Below are positions 33,662 to 41,384 of a stretch of 42,662 bases of DNA, in pieces. Position 1 is the first letter of the stretch, and each line of letters starts with the position of its first letter. Source of the stretch: Nitrospirota bacterium (lineage in GTDB: Bacteria; Nitrospirota; Nitrospiria; Nitrospirales; Nitrospiraceae); contig JAUSMA010000040.1 in assembly GCA_030645475.1 (NCBI GenBank), forward strand, positions 1 through 42,662, in the 5' to 3' direction. The position numbers and the translations under genes are program-made. A model generated the notes under the pieces. It did not search any database, was not told where the DNA came from, and saw only the letters and a program-made list of their open reading frames with translations.

Positions 33662-34483
33662 ATGGCTATCAGCGCGGTATCACCCGACGTGGAGAATCTG
33701 AAGACTCGACTGAAGACCATCTGGATGGCCGGCGACTACGACCGATTCTCGCGGTACATGGAAAGCGGTGCGCGAGAGTTCTACGAGCGCCTGCAGGTCG
33801 CGCCCGGATGCCGGTTGCTGGATGTGGGCTGCGGCTCCGGGCAGTTCGCGCTGATCGCCGCAAAGGATGGCCTGGAGGTGACCGGTGTGGATATTGCGAG
33901 CAATTGGGTGGAACGGGCACGGGCGCGCGCGCAAGCAGAGGGTTTGCGAGCCCGCTTCGAGGAAGCGGATGCAGAGGCGTTGCCTTTCGAGGAGGCGAGC
34001 TTCGACGTGGTGGCGAGTTTGATCGGAGCGATGTTTGCCTCGCGGCCGGACTTGGTGGCGAAGGAATTACTGCGAGTCTGTGTGCCCGGGGGAACCATTG
34101 CCATGGGGAATTGGACGCCGCAGGGGTTTGTCGGTCAGATGTTCAAGACCGTCTCGAAATTCATTGCGCCGTCCGGCATGCCCTCGCCGGTCCTGTGGGG
34201 AGATGAAGCCACGGTTCGCGAACGGCTCGGCAAGGGCCTGTCCGAACTCCGTCTTGTGCGGCGTCAGTACATATTCAGTTACCCTTTTCCTCCCTCGGAA
34301 GTGGTGGAACTCTTCCGTCTCTACTACGGACCAACCAATCGGGCGTTCGCATCTCTTGACGGAGCGGGGCAAGAACAGCTCCGCCAGGAACTCGAAGCGC
34401 TCTGGTCCTCTCACAACCGAGCAGGCAGGGATTGCACGACCGTCCTGGGGGAATATCTGGAAGTCATTGGCGTGCGTGCGTAA
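33662..34483 (+). CDS. Class I SAM-dependent methyltransferase (UbiE-like)
   Basis: A 273-residue protein. Motif I is RLLDVGCGSGQFALIAA (about 51-67), followed by VTGVDIASNWVERARARA and FEEADAEALPFEEASFDVV. It resembles the UbiE/COQ5 group and may methylate a small molecule. The ATG at 33662 has AAAGGAGG 5-6 nt upstream, a strong start. The AhpD-like gene follows after 32 nt and the AraC gene lies divergently upstream. Confidence 0.88.
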   Translation: MAISAVSPDVENLKTRLKTIWMAGDYDRFSRYMESGAREFYERLQVAPGCRLLDVGCGSGQFALIAAKDGLEVTGVDIASNWVERARARAQAEGLRARFEEADAEALPFEEASFDVVASLIGAMFASRPDLVAKELLRVCVPGGTIAMGNWTPQGFVGQMFKTVSKFIAPSGMPSPVLWGDEATVRERLGKGLSELRLVRRQYIFSYPFPPSEVVELFRLYYGPTNRAFASLDGAGQEQLRQELEALWSSHNRAGRDCTTVLGEYLEVIGVRA

Positions 34484-34515
34484 AACCTGAAGAGTCCACA
34501 CAAAGGAGAATGACG

Positions 34516-34866
34516 ATGACAAATGCGACAGCAACGGAGTTACAACGGGAAACGGGTCTGTACGATATGAAGAATCTCGACAAGATTAGGATGCTGGGGG
34601 TGCATGCGCCCGAAACGATGGCTGCGTTTGTGGCATTCGACAGGGCAGCTCTAGCTGAAGGAGCGATTTCAAGAAAGTATAAGGAGTTGATGGCACTCGC
34701 GGTCGCATTGACGACGCAATGTCCTTATTGCATCGAACTCCATTCGAGCAAGGCGCGAGAGTTAGGCGGTTCGGAGCGGGAGATGGCGGAGACCGTTCTT
34801 GTCGCTGCGGCCTTGCGTGCGGGAGCCGCGGTCACCCACGGTACACATGCCATGAAGGGAGTCTGA
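34516..34866 (+). CDS. Carboxymuconolactone decarboxylase-family protein (AhpD-like)
   Basis: A 116-residue CMD-domain protein with the AhpD-like catalytic set: E57 in YKELMALAV, and C69-P-Y-C72-I-E-L-H76. This set supports peroxide or redox chemistry as in AhpD, although many homologues are uncharacterised. The ATG at 34516 is preceded by GGAG 7 nt away; an ATG at 34510 is an alternative. Likely co-transcribed with the methyltransferase and perhaps under AraC control. Confidence 0.9.
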   Translation: MTNATATELQRETGLYDMKNLDKIRMLGVHAPETMAAFVAFDRAALAEGAISRKYKELMALAVALTTQCPYCIELHSSKARELGGSEREMAETVLVAAALRAGAAVTHGTHAMKGV

Positions 34867-34957
34867 ACGGCACCCTCAGGCCAGCATGAGGAGCGGGTCG
34901 GTGAAGCCGAGGCAAAGAAAATGGGGCAGTTGCTGTCCCCTTTTCTTTCTCGGGGGA

Positions 34958-35052
34958 AAGAGTTGGCAAGCGAGCATTCGGCGACGCTGGGATTGGAATC
35001 GACGAGGCGGAAGCGGGGGAGGCCGAGGAAGCCGCTAGCGTAGCCTGTTCCA
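34958..35052. repeat. Family C REP-like repeat, copy 2
   Basis: GTTGGCAAGCGAGCATTC, GGGATTGGAATCGACGA, GGGGGAGGCCGAGGAAGCC and GCTAGCGTAGCCTGTTCC, in the same order as copy 1. Confidence 0.75.
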
Positions 35053-35099
35053 TTTTCCTGTGTCCGTGTTCGCACTAGATTGATCTATCGCGATGTGTG

Positions 35100-35198
35100 G
35101 GATAGGCGAGGAAGGTGCCGGACCGCCACAGGCCTGGAAATTCTGAATATCTCCGGTTCCCTCCCCCTTGTTTTATTGTCCTCAGCAATGCTGAGGAC
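35100..35198. repeat. Family D repeat plus hairpin
   Basis: GGCGAGGAAGGTGCCGGACC, then a GGAAATTCTGAATATC box resembling the GGGACATTCAGAATG box at 37219, and the perfect palindrome at 35178-35198. Likely a REP-type or transposon-end element. Confidence 0.6.
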
Positions 35199-35350
35199 GG
35201 TCCTCCGGATATTCAATTGGACCAGTCGCTGGAATGGCCGTATGTTGCCTATAACGATCTCGCCATGGCGGCGGGGTCAGATCGATGGGCGTCCGGAATT
35301 CGCCGGACGGTTCCTCTGCGAGCCACGAGTTGTCAAAGGAGGGTTTTACC

Positions 35351-35581
35351 ATGATTCCCAAAAAACATACGGCGTATGTCTTTTCATTTTTTATGGCGCT
35401 GCTCATGTCGAGCATTATGTCTTCTATTATTTCGATTTTTAACGTGGGACTGATCGACGGAATCGTCGTCATCTGGTTAAAAGCCTGGACGCTCGCGTTT
35501 GTCATCGCCTTCCCGACGCTGACGCTGATTACGCCGATGGTTCGCAAGTTGGTGTCTATTGTGGTCGAAGACAACAGATGA
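35351..35581 (+). CDS. DUF2798-like small membrane protein
   Basis: A 76-residue protein with two membrane segments (about 9-30 and 42-65) and a positively charged end. It fits DUF2798 by size and pattern (MIPKKHTAYVFSFFMALLMS, then TLITPMVRKLV). Function unknown. The ATG at 35351 has AAAGGAGG 8 nt upstream. It overlaps the reading frame leading into the DUF2938 gene, whose start is 68 nt downstream. Confidence 0.65.
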   Translation: MIPKKHTAYVFSFFMALLMSSIMSSIISIFNVGLIDGIVVIWLKAWTLAFVIAFPTLTLITPMVRKLVSIVVEDNR

Positions 35582-35649
35582 CGTACAGAACACGTGTCTG
35601 TTGTTGCCGCTCCATAGCCATAGGTAAGCACGTAGAAGGAGGTGGTGTG

Positions 35650-36159
35650 ATGGGTATCGAAAATAGTTACATTGGTGGTGCCGTGGCAGTCGGAATAGGT
35701 GCGGTCTTGATCATGGATCTCTGGAGCCTTTTTTTGCAACGTGCGTTTAATATCTCCTCGCTCAATTTTTGTTTGGTTGGGCGTTGGCTGAGCCACATGC
35801 TGACCGGCACCTTCAAACACGCGAGCATTGCCGCTGCCCAGAAAAGGCCGGTAGAATGCGCGATAGGCTGGACCGCACACTACCTGATCGGCATTACCTT
35901 TGCTGTTATGCTTGTCCTTCTCACATCCGGCAGTTGGCTTGAAGGTCCGTCTCTATTACCAGCCTTGTTGGTTGGTATAGGTACCGTGCCCATCCCGTAT
36001 TTCATTGTGCAGCCGGCCTTGGGATTTGGTATGGCGGCAGCCAAAACGCCGAATCCAACTCACGCGAGACTGAAAAGCTTGATCACCCACACAGTCTTTG
36101 GGGTCGGGCTGTATCTATCGGCCTTTCCAGTGAGTTACGTCATGCACATGTATGCCTAG
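35650..36159 (+). CDS. DUF2938 membrane protein
   Basis: A 169-residue protein with four or so membrane segments. It matches DUF2938: GIENSYIGGAVAVGIGAVLIMDLW at the start, IGWTAHYLIGITFAVMLVLL, then PYFIVQPALGFGMAAAKTP. Function unknown. The ATG at 35650 has AAGGAGG 6 nt upstream. The LysR gene follows after 51 nt and might regulate it. Confidence 0.8.
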   Translation: MGIENSYIGGAVAVGIGAVLIMDLWSLFLQRAFNISSLNFCLVGRWLSHMLTGTFKHASIAAAQKRPVECAIGWTAHYLIGITFAVMLVLLTSGSWLEGPSLLPALLVGIGTVPIPYFIVQPALGFGMAAAKTPNPTHARLKSLITHTVFGVGLYLSAFPVSYVMHMYA

Positions 36160-36210
36160 GGGCGGCTGTGCCAGAGCGACAGTGATGTCTTCAAGGGGGA
36201 GGCCAGGGCG

Positions 36211-37092
36211 ATGGAAATCTACCAGCTGAGAACGTTTGTGACCGTCGCACGGGAAGGCAGTATCACGCGTGCCTCGGAGCTCCTATTTCTCAGTCAGCCA
36301 GCTGTGAGCGCGCATATCAAAGCCATGGAGGATGAGCTCGGGCTGATATTGTTCGAGCGTACGCCCCGTGGCATGAGCCTGTCAGGCAACGGAGCGAAGT
36401 TGCTGGCTAAGGCGGAGCAGATGATCGTGATGCAGCGAGACTTCATCGATGAGGCACGGCGTATCAAGGGCCGGGTGAGCGGCAAGATCCGTCTGGGGTC
36501 GAACCGCAGTACCAGTGCGCAGGTGTTGGGAAAGCTGTTGACCAGGCTTTCCGAAACATGTCCCGAAATGGAAGTGGCGTTGGAGTATGGTCGCTCCGCC
36601 GAGATCGTGCGCGCCATCCGCAGTGGCACGCTGGATGCGGGCTTCTACACCGATGACGGCAATCCCGATGCAGAACTGGAGACCATCGAGGTGGATCGGT
36701 TCGGCGTCTTCCTGGCCGTCCCGCGGGGGTGGATCGATGATGTGGTTCGCCCAGACTGGCAGAAACTGGCGCGCATGCCATGGATCTGCCCGGCGTCGAA
36801 CACATGCTGCGGGCGCGCGGCGGAGAGTCTGTTCGAGCGGAACGGATTCCGTCCGCAGAAGCTCGTCAGCGTCGATCAGGAGAATGTGACGCGAACGCTG
36901 ATCGCCGGGGGCGTCGGCGTAGGACTGTTGCATGCCGAGACAGCCCGGGAGGCGGAGGCGAAAGGAGAGGTTGTGTTACTCGGCGGTGTGCAACAAGAGG
37001 TCCGGGTGCTCTTTGCCAACCTGTGCGGGCGCGCGCATGACCCTCTTATAGGGGCCGTGTCGGCTGCAGTGCGAGAAATCCTTGGCTCGTGA
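36211..37092 (+). CDS. LysR-family transcriptional regulator
   Basis: A 293-residue protein. The N-terminal winged helix is MEIYQLRTFVTVAREGSITRASELLFLSQPAVSAHIKAMEDELG, the family's standard pattern, with a PBP-like co-inducer domain at about 90-290. The co-inducer is unknown; a Cys pair (NTCCG, about 199-203) is notable. The ATG has GGGGAGG 8 nt upstream. It is on the same strand as, and just after, the DUF2938 gene, so it may regulate those membrane proteins. Confidence 0.93.
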   Translation: MEIYQLRTFVTVAREGSITRASELLFLSQPAVSAHIKAMEDELGLILFERTPRGMSLSGNGAKLLAKAEQMIVMQRDFIDEARRIKGRVSGKIRLGSNRSTSAQVLGKLLTRLSETCPEMEVALEYGRSAEIVRAIRSGTLDAGFYTDDGNPDAELETIEVDRFGVFLAVPRGWIDDVVRPDWQKLARMPWICPASNTCCGRAAESLFERNGFRPQKLVSVDQENVTRTLIAGGVGVGLLHAETAREAEAKGEVVLLGGVQQEVRVLFANLCGRAHDPLIGAVSAAVREILGS

Positions 37093-37179
37093 CCCGAGGG
37101 AATCTCGGTTCGAATCGGAGAAAAAACATGGGGCAGGCTCCTATCGTCGTGCTTCCTGAGGCGATGGGGGAGCGGTGAA

Positions 37180-37250
37180 GGGTGGGGCAGCGAGGAAGGT
37201 GCTAGACCGCCACGCGCCGGGACATTCAGAATGCCCCCCTGTTGTCTTCC
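37180..37250. repeat. Family D repeat, copy 2
   Basis: GGCAGCGAGGAAGGTGCTAG, ACCGCCACGCGCCGGGACAT and TTCAGAATGCCCCC modules as at 35100 and 41297. It lies between lysR and the small lipoprotein gene. Confidence 0.65.
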
Positions 37251-37316
37251 TCACGGGTGCGGTCAGGAAGAGGAATGTCCTTGCGGGATGTCGCGACTAA
37301 TGGGAAACCTAAGACG

Positions 37317-37610
37317 ATGAATCGCGCATTCAGAACAATCTGGGGCAGCCTGGGAGGTGCCGTGCTGTTGTCGATCGCCCTGAGCGCGTGCGGCACAGTG
37401 CCCCCCGCCCCGGTGGCGGCGGTGCACAGAAACGATGCGTCTGCCGGTGAGTCCAGCGTCGGCCAGTCTCTCCACAGACAACTCCGTGAGCGGGATAAGC
37501 GTATTGAAGAGTTAGAGTCTCAACTGAATGTCTTGAAGCTGATTGATCAGGACGTTGAGACGCGGAAAAAGCCCAGCCGGACGCCCGCGACGCTAACGCC
37601 TATCGAGTGA
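37317..37610 (+). CDS. Small lipoprotein with coiled-coil tail
   Basis: A 97-residue protein. The signal peptide with lipobox is MNRAFRTIWG... LLSIALSAC (lipid Cys about residue 25). A Pro/Ala-rich spacer follows, then a coiled coil (LHRQLRERDKRIEELESQLNVLKLI, about 53-80). The frame opens at 37242, but the ATG at 37317 gives the typical lipoprotein start. Function unknown; such outer- or inner-membrane lipoproteins may act in trimeric assemblies. The following frame overlaps its stop and is an IS3 remnant. Confidence 0.75.
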   Translation: MNRAFRTIWGSLGGAVLLSIALSACGTVPPAPVAAVHRNDASAGESSVGQSLHRQLRERDKRIEELESQLNVLKLIDQDVETRKKPSRTPATLTPIE

Positions 37611-37732
37611 ACGATCCCGCCACGTACCGGGAAACCGTTTCGTTCATTGAAGAGTTCCACAGTCGCCAGATGCTGCATCAGAGTCTAGGCCGTCTCATGC
37701 CGCTGGAGCTCGAGCGACGGAGCAGTGCCGTA
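37607..37732 (+). pseudogene. IS3-family transposase C-terminal remnant
   Basis: A frame that opens with a GTG overlapping the lipoprotein stop and reads YRETVSFIEEFHSRQMLHQS, then LGRLMPLELER. That matches the extreme C-terminus of IS3-type OrfB (F-I-E-x-F/Y-x-x-R-x-x-x-H-x-x-L-G-x-x-x-P-x-E). The rest of the transposase, including its catalytic D/D/E, is absent, and the tail after about codon 42 has no family match. A fossil of an insertion. Confidence 0.6.
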
Positions 37733-37801
37733 ACCTGGTGTTCACAAAAGCTTGGGCAGCTCATCCCAACCCCGTTCTTTTCCCTTCAGAGGTTTCGGCC
37801 T

Positions 37802-38803
37802 TCACCCAGCCAACCAGCGCATTCCGATGCGAAGGGGCGCTCCAAGATATCGATTCCCCGTCAGGCGGCGCATGGCCCGATTCTGGCGCAGCTTCCAATA
37901 GCGCCAATCGCCCTTATTAAAAAAAGGCGCGAATAGCTCCTGCACCGAGGAGTCCAGCTCCTTGTAGATCTCCTCATCGATACTAAAAAACGGATCGCCG
38001 TATTCAAAGTAGTAATCCTTGCGAAAGTAGCCAATGGTCATCATTGTGCGTGGCTCATCGGTCGGGTTGGGAGTCCCGCGGTGCCACATGCCAGGATCGC
38101 GGATCAGGAGATCGCCCGGTTGGAGCGTGAGCTTTTTGGAAGGAAGATGGCTTGCGAACGCCTCCAAGGCCTGGTTGGTGGTATCCTCACCGAATGGGCG
38201 AAGGTTGAACTTGAAAAACTTTTCGCTGCGCCACAGGTGACTGCCGCCCGGCCATACTTCGGTCGGGCCGTTATGAAGTCCGCAATGCATGAGTGCAATA
38301 TTGACATAACAACCGCGCACAGTGTCCTCATCGTAAAAGTCGATATCGCGATGAGGCGCCTGCGTAATCGCCCCTTTCGCACAGGTGTCGCTCGAGACAA
38401 ATTTGCAATAATAGTCTCCGCCCAACGTTTCCGCGAGAATAGACTCCGCAAACGAATTTCTGACCACGAGAGGGCTCGCAAACGGGCCTCTGAGCTTTGG
38501 GAAAATCCGAAAGCGGGAATTCTTTTCCCAAAACACGCTGTGTCCATTTTCACCTTCGCCGATGTATCGAGTGCGGTGCCCCTCCGCATGAAGTCGCTGC
38601 ACATTGTCTTTGTACATGGTCTTGAAGCGTGCATGAAGCTCCGTCACCAGGGATTCAGGTACCGCGCCTTTGAGCACGACATAGCCCCGGGCATGTAGCA
38701 GCATGATCCCCAGCTGGGTGTTCTCGATCGAGAGCGTCCCGCTGCGACGCTCTCGATCAGAAATGATGATGTTCAAGTCGAGAGGGTCCGTACGAATCGA
38801 CAT
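37802..38803 (-). CDS. PhyH-family Fe(II)/2-oxoglutarate dioxygenase
   Basis: A 333-residue protein of the phytanoyl-CoA dioxygenase family. The metal ligands are H151-x-D153 in APHRDIDFYD, and H241 in MWHRGTPNP; R252 follows for 2-oxoglutarate binding (EPRTMMTIGY). Such enzymes hydroxylate many small molecules; the substrate is unknown. The N-terminal 25 residues are extra. The ATG at 38803 has GGGGAA 5-6 nt upstream. It has no recognisable pathway neighbours and looks like an isolated accessory gene. Confidence 0.87.
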   Translation of the reverse strand: MSIRTDPLDLNIIISDRERRSGTLSIENTQLGIMLLHARGYVVLKGAVPESLVTELHARFKTMYKDNVQRLHAEGHRTRYIGEGENGHSVFWEKNSRFRIFPKLRGPFASPLVVRNSFAESILAETLGGDYYCKFVSSDTCAKGAITQAPHRDIDFYDEDTVRGCYVNIALMHCGLHNGPTEVWPGGSHLWRSEKFFKFNLRPFGEDTTNQALEAFASHLPSKKLTLQPGDLLIRDPGMWHRGTPNPTDEPRTMMTIGYFRKDYYFEYGDPFFSIDEEIYKELDSSVQELFAPFFNKGDWRYWKLRQNRAMRRLTGNRYLGAPLRIGMRWLAG

Positions 38804-38959
38804 ATGATTCCCCAGTAAAATATGTCCAGGATTCTAACTGTAGCACCGCAGGCACATCATGCAAGCGTTTTAGGAGAGCGCTGCAGAATGAGAATAACGA
38901 GTAGTACTGTGCTCACGTGTGACCTCCCCTCCAGAATGTGATGAACCTAACCTCATGAG

Positions 38960-39502
38960 GTGCTGCAAACAGCCATGTTTATAGTATCAATCACCTCCCT
39001 CATCGTCTGTTCACTATTGCTCATAATCCGGAGTCTGGATCCTGCAGCAACGGCATGCTCGCTCGGCTGCGTTCCCAGTCAAGCCACAGGCCCTCTCTTT
39101 AGGCCGGCGGAAAATGTCGATCCGCAACGATCCGTCGTGTATGTCTATTTCCCGTATGGCACTAACTCATCTAATGCCTACCAAGGGTTTTCTGTAAATG
39201 GCGCACGCATCACACGGCTGGACTACGGTGGGTAGTATTCATTTGTTTCGCTTTCCGGGCAGGTGACCATTTCACTGAGCCACTACGAAAACAGCGAGCA
39301 TGTACCAAATCTTGTTGCGGGGCAGACCTATTTCGTCAAAGTGAGGGGAAACACAGGAATGAAAGCATCGAGCACGTATTGGTTTGTCGAGGCGTTGGAA
39401 GAAATTCGAAAATGCCATTTGATGGAGCCTCTAAAGGAGGGGGGTGAGTGCAAGAGCTGGAAACGAACGTTGCCCGTTTGCCAGTTTAATCCTCAGTGGT
39501 GA
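38960..39502 (+). pseudogene. DUF2846-like gene interrupted by an in-frame TAG
   Basis: One frame runs from about 38960 (GTG; ATG 38975 alternative) to TGA at 39502, broken only by TAG at 39233-39235. The product would have a hydrophobic N-terminus (MFIVSITSLIVCSLLLII), then VVYVYFPYG and FSVNGARITRLDYGG, TAG, YSFVSLSGQVTISLSHYEN and LVAGQTYFVKVRG. That order (strand, NG..I..L..GG-Y, L.PG.., LxAGxTYFVKV) resembles DUF2846, with the stop at the GG-Y turn. Either a nonsense pseudogene, an error, or readthrough. Confidence 0.68.
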
Positions 39503-39599
39503 TGCGAAAAATTCCCGTGACGGCTACGCATTGGGAAACTCAGAATGTCCCCGTACTTTCCTCCCAAGTACACGATTTCTCCCGGTGCGATCGACAGAT

Positions 39600-39986
39600 T
39601 CAGAGTGAAAGTTTTGGCGGCTCGAAAGCTAGGATTGGAAAACCACGGTGAGGTGATAAATAATAATTGCCAGGATCAACCATGACTACATACAAATTTC
39701 CGTGATGATCGTCAAAATCGCTTTTCATGGTGTAGGCGTCAACGCTTAAGAGCGCGGTTTCAAAGAGACCTGATGAGCCTTCAGGAAGGAGGCGCAGAAA
39801 TGTTGCGAAAGAAATGTACCGATCCGCTGCGCCGGTGGACAGGATAATCATGCTTTTCCCATCAGTCAGGTCGAAGGACTCAACTCGGTCTGCGCCATAC
39901 CGGTTGCTGAGCGTTCCACAGCCGCCAAGAAGAAATAGGCTCAGAGCCAATGGTCCGAACTTCCTGAAATGTGCCGGTAATTTCAT
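39600..39986 (-). CDS. Putative lipoprotein, function unknown
   Basis: A 128-residue protein from ATG 39986. A signal peptide with lipobox, FGPLALSLFLLGGC (Cys about 23), precedes a beta-rich domain ending LYVVMVDPGNYYLSPHRGF. The open frame extends to 40022. It may be related in fold to the broken DUF2846-like gene (both end in a 'V..GNYY/TYFV' strand), but that is weak. GC content is lower than most of the window. Confidence 0.62.
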   Translation of the reverse strand: MKLPAHFRKFGPLALSLFLLGGCGTLSNRYGADRVESFDLTDGKSMIILSTGAADRYISFATFLRLLPEGSSGLFETALLSVDAYTMKSDFDDHHGNLYVVMVDPGNYYLSPHRGFPILAFEPPKLSL

Positions 39987-40022
39987 TGTGTCGGTGAAGG
40001 TAATTACCTCAAGCGAAATCAC

Positions 40023-40244
40023 CAGAGGTTCATCTTGCCTTGCTCGCTTCGCTCAAAACAATTTGGCTGGAATAATTCGGTGAGAGTATAGCGAAATCAG
40101 CTCGGTGCATCCATCGATTTGGGGGGAAGGAGGAGAGAGGAGGGGAGGTTAGGACGCGCGCGGGGAAACAGTGCCGGAGGGCGTGGCGTCTGCTGGGGGT
40201 GTCGGATTGCAAGACCTGACCCATTCTACGTTACTCGTCGTTTC
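40023..40244. other. Intergenic region with REP-like end
   Basis: No gene is supported. It contains GATTGCAAGACCTGACCC at 40205-40222, found exactly again at 41346-41363 and nearly so at 29649. This looks like the end of a REP/transposon-linked element. Confidence 0.55.
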
Positions 40245-41009
40245 TTAGGAAGCGAGTGCTCTTGATGAAATAAAACGTTTAGAAAATTCCTGGAGTGAAT
40301 AGTGAGCGTCGTCCAGACTGAGTTTCGGCGGCCAGTGAACCTCCTTAATGGCAGGGTCCACCCTCACGATGTAGTTACTCCAATCACGGTCACCTTTTAT
40401 TCTAATCCCGGGCGTCGGATCATCCGCCGTGACGCATTTGAAGTTAAGTACTTGAATGGCGAGGCTGCCGAATATCATGGTCATTATGTGACCTCTATAG
40501 GGCGTTCCGCTAGCCGCGACAGTTTCAACACCTTTGTGATCAGTGGCTGCTCTAAAGACCGAGCCGGAATAATGAGCGAGCCAAACCTCCAGAAAGTCTC
40601 CTGGCGGTGCTAATGTTGCGCGAAAGTTCGACCGATCTTCGTCAGTATAGAACCGTCCCCCTCCATCCATTGACTCAAAAAGCATCGCGCATTTCATTGT
40701 CCATCGCGCGATTTGTAGCTGCTGCACGGAATCAAGTGTAGCTGGGTGATTGGTGATCATCGGAATCAGAATGGGCGCGGTTTCGCTTTCGCGCTTGCTC
40801 ATCCATCCATTGTTGCAGGTTTGGCAAACCCCATTGAACTCCAGCGCACGATTACCCATTTTAGACCACTTCCTCAACGGGTCTTTGTTCCTCCTGGCCT
40901 GCATGGGAACGATTTCATCTGTACTTCTTTTGAGGAGTCTAATAAGCCATTGTGGCCATACGTCCTCTTTAGTTAAGGCGGTACCGTCACAAAAAATACA
41001 TCTTCGCAT
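40245..41009 (-). CDS. Cys4/HNH-like protein, function unknown
   Basis: A 254-residue protein. Its N-terminus has C4-x2-C7 and then a V-W-P-x-W-L motif (TKEDVWPQWL), and later VC62-x2-C65 followed by NNGWMSKRE. This four-cysteine zinc ribbon with W/N residues resembles a group of HNH-type or defence-associated proteins with 'CxxC..E.vfP.W... CxxCNNGWMS.lE'. The catalytic HNH His is not obvious. GC is low for the window. Its neighbour is another unknown Cys-rich protein. Function not inferred beyond nucleic acid binding. Confidence 0.65.
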   Translation of the reverse strand: MRRCIFCDGTALTKEDVWPQWLIRLLKRSTDEIVPMQARRNKDPLRKWSKMGNRALEFNGVCQTCNNGWMSKRESETAPILIPMITNHPATLDSVQQLQIARWTMKCAMLFESMDGGGRFYTDEDRSNFRATLAPPGDFLEVWLAHYSGSVFRAATDHKGVETVAASGTPYRGHIMTMIFGSLAIQVLNFKCVTADDPTPGIRIKGDRDWSNYIVRVDPAIKEVHWPPKLSLDDAHYSLQEFSKRFISSRALAS

Positions 41010-41384
41010 GGTGAGCTTTTCCCGTTTTGAGGAAAGAACGGGGACATTCTACGTGTTCAGACTGAGCTGGTCTATGGCGAGGTGGAAGAGCCTATATGAA
41101 ATAAAGTGGCGCGGGGAAATAGACCGGAGGGTATGGTGCCTAAAGGACGACGGTAGAAAAGTAGCCTGTCCCCTTTTCTTGTCCGATGTCTGGCATGGCC
41201 TTGAATGGTTCCTGAAATATTTTAATTCCGGGAGTATTTTACGTTACTGGGTCTGGCGGGTCTATTGTGTCGATGTGAGGCGAATGAAGTAAGCAAGTGG
41301 GGGCACGTAAGGAAGGAGTCGGACAGCCACGCGCGGTAAATGTTGGATTGCAAGACCTGACCCCGGTTCTCGGTCGGAAATGGC
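41010..41384. other. Gene-free stretch with family C and D fragments
   Basis: Contains a GGGGACATTCTACGT box near 41040, the TAGAAAAGTAGCCTGTCCCC motif at 41154, AAGGAAGGAGTCGGACAGCC and CACGCGCGG near 41308-41337 and GATTGCAAGACCTGACCC at 41346. No gene is supported on either strand; the long plus frame 40750-41292 is antisense to the gene at 40245. Confidence 0.6.

Larger units (their letters stand above)
34867..35350. other. Gene-free stretch with family C and D repeats and a perfect palindrome
   Basis: 484 nt without a gene. It holds a family C copy (34958-35052), a family D copy beginning near 35100 (GGCGAGGAAGGTGCCGGACC) and a 21-bp perfect palindrome, GTCCTCAGCA-A-TGCTGAGGAC, at 35178-35198. 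Confidence 0.65.

Noticed and set aside
37100-37130. GGTTCGAATC-type T-loop suggesting a tRNA
   Set aside because: The flanking bases do not pair into a T-arm and no acceptor or anticodon stem could be drawn.
28134-39235. Amber (TAG) recoding as a general feature of this genome
   Set aside because: TAG ends at least four intact genes here (HD-GYP, MFS, ProA-like, methyltransferase), so it acts as a normal stop; nonsense mutation is simpler.
40750-41292. 180-codon plus-strand frame
   Set aside because: Mostly antisense to the Cys4 protein and then runs through repeats; no domain.
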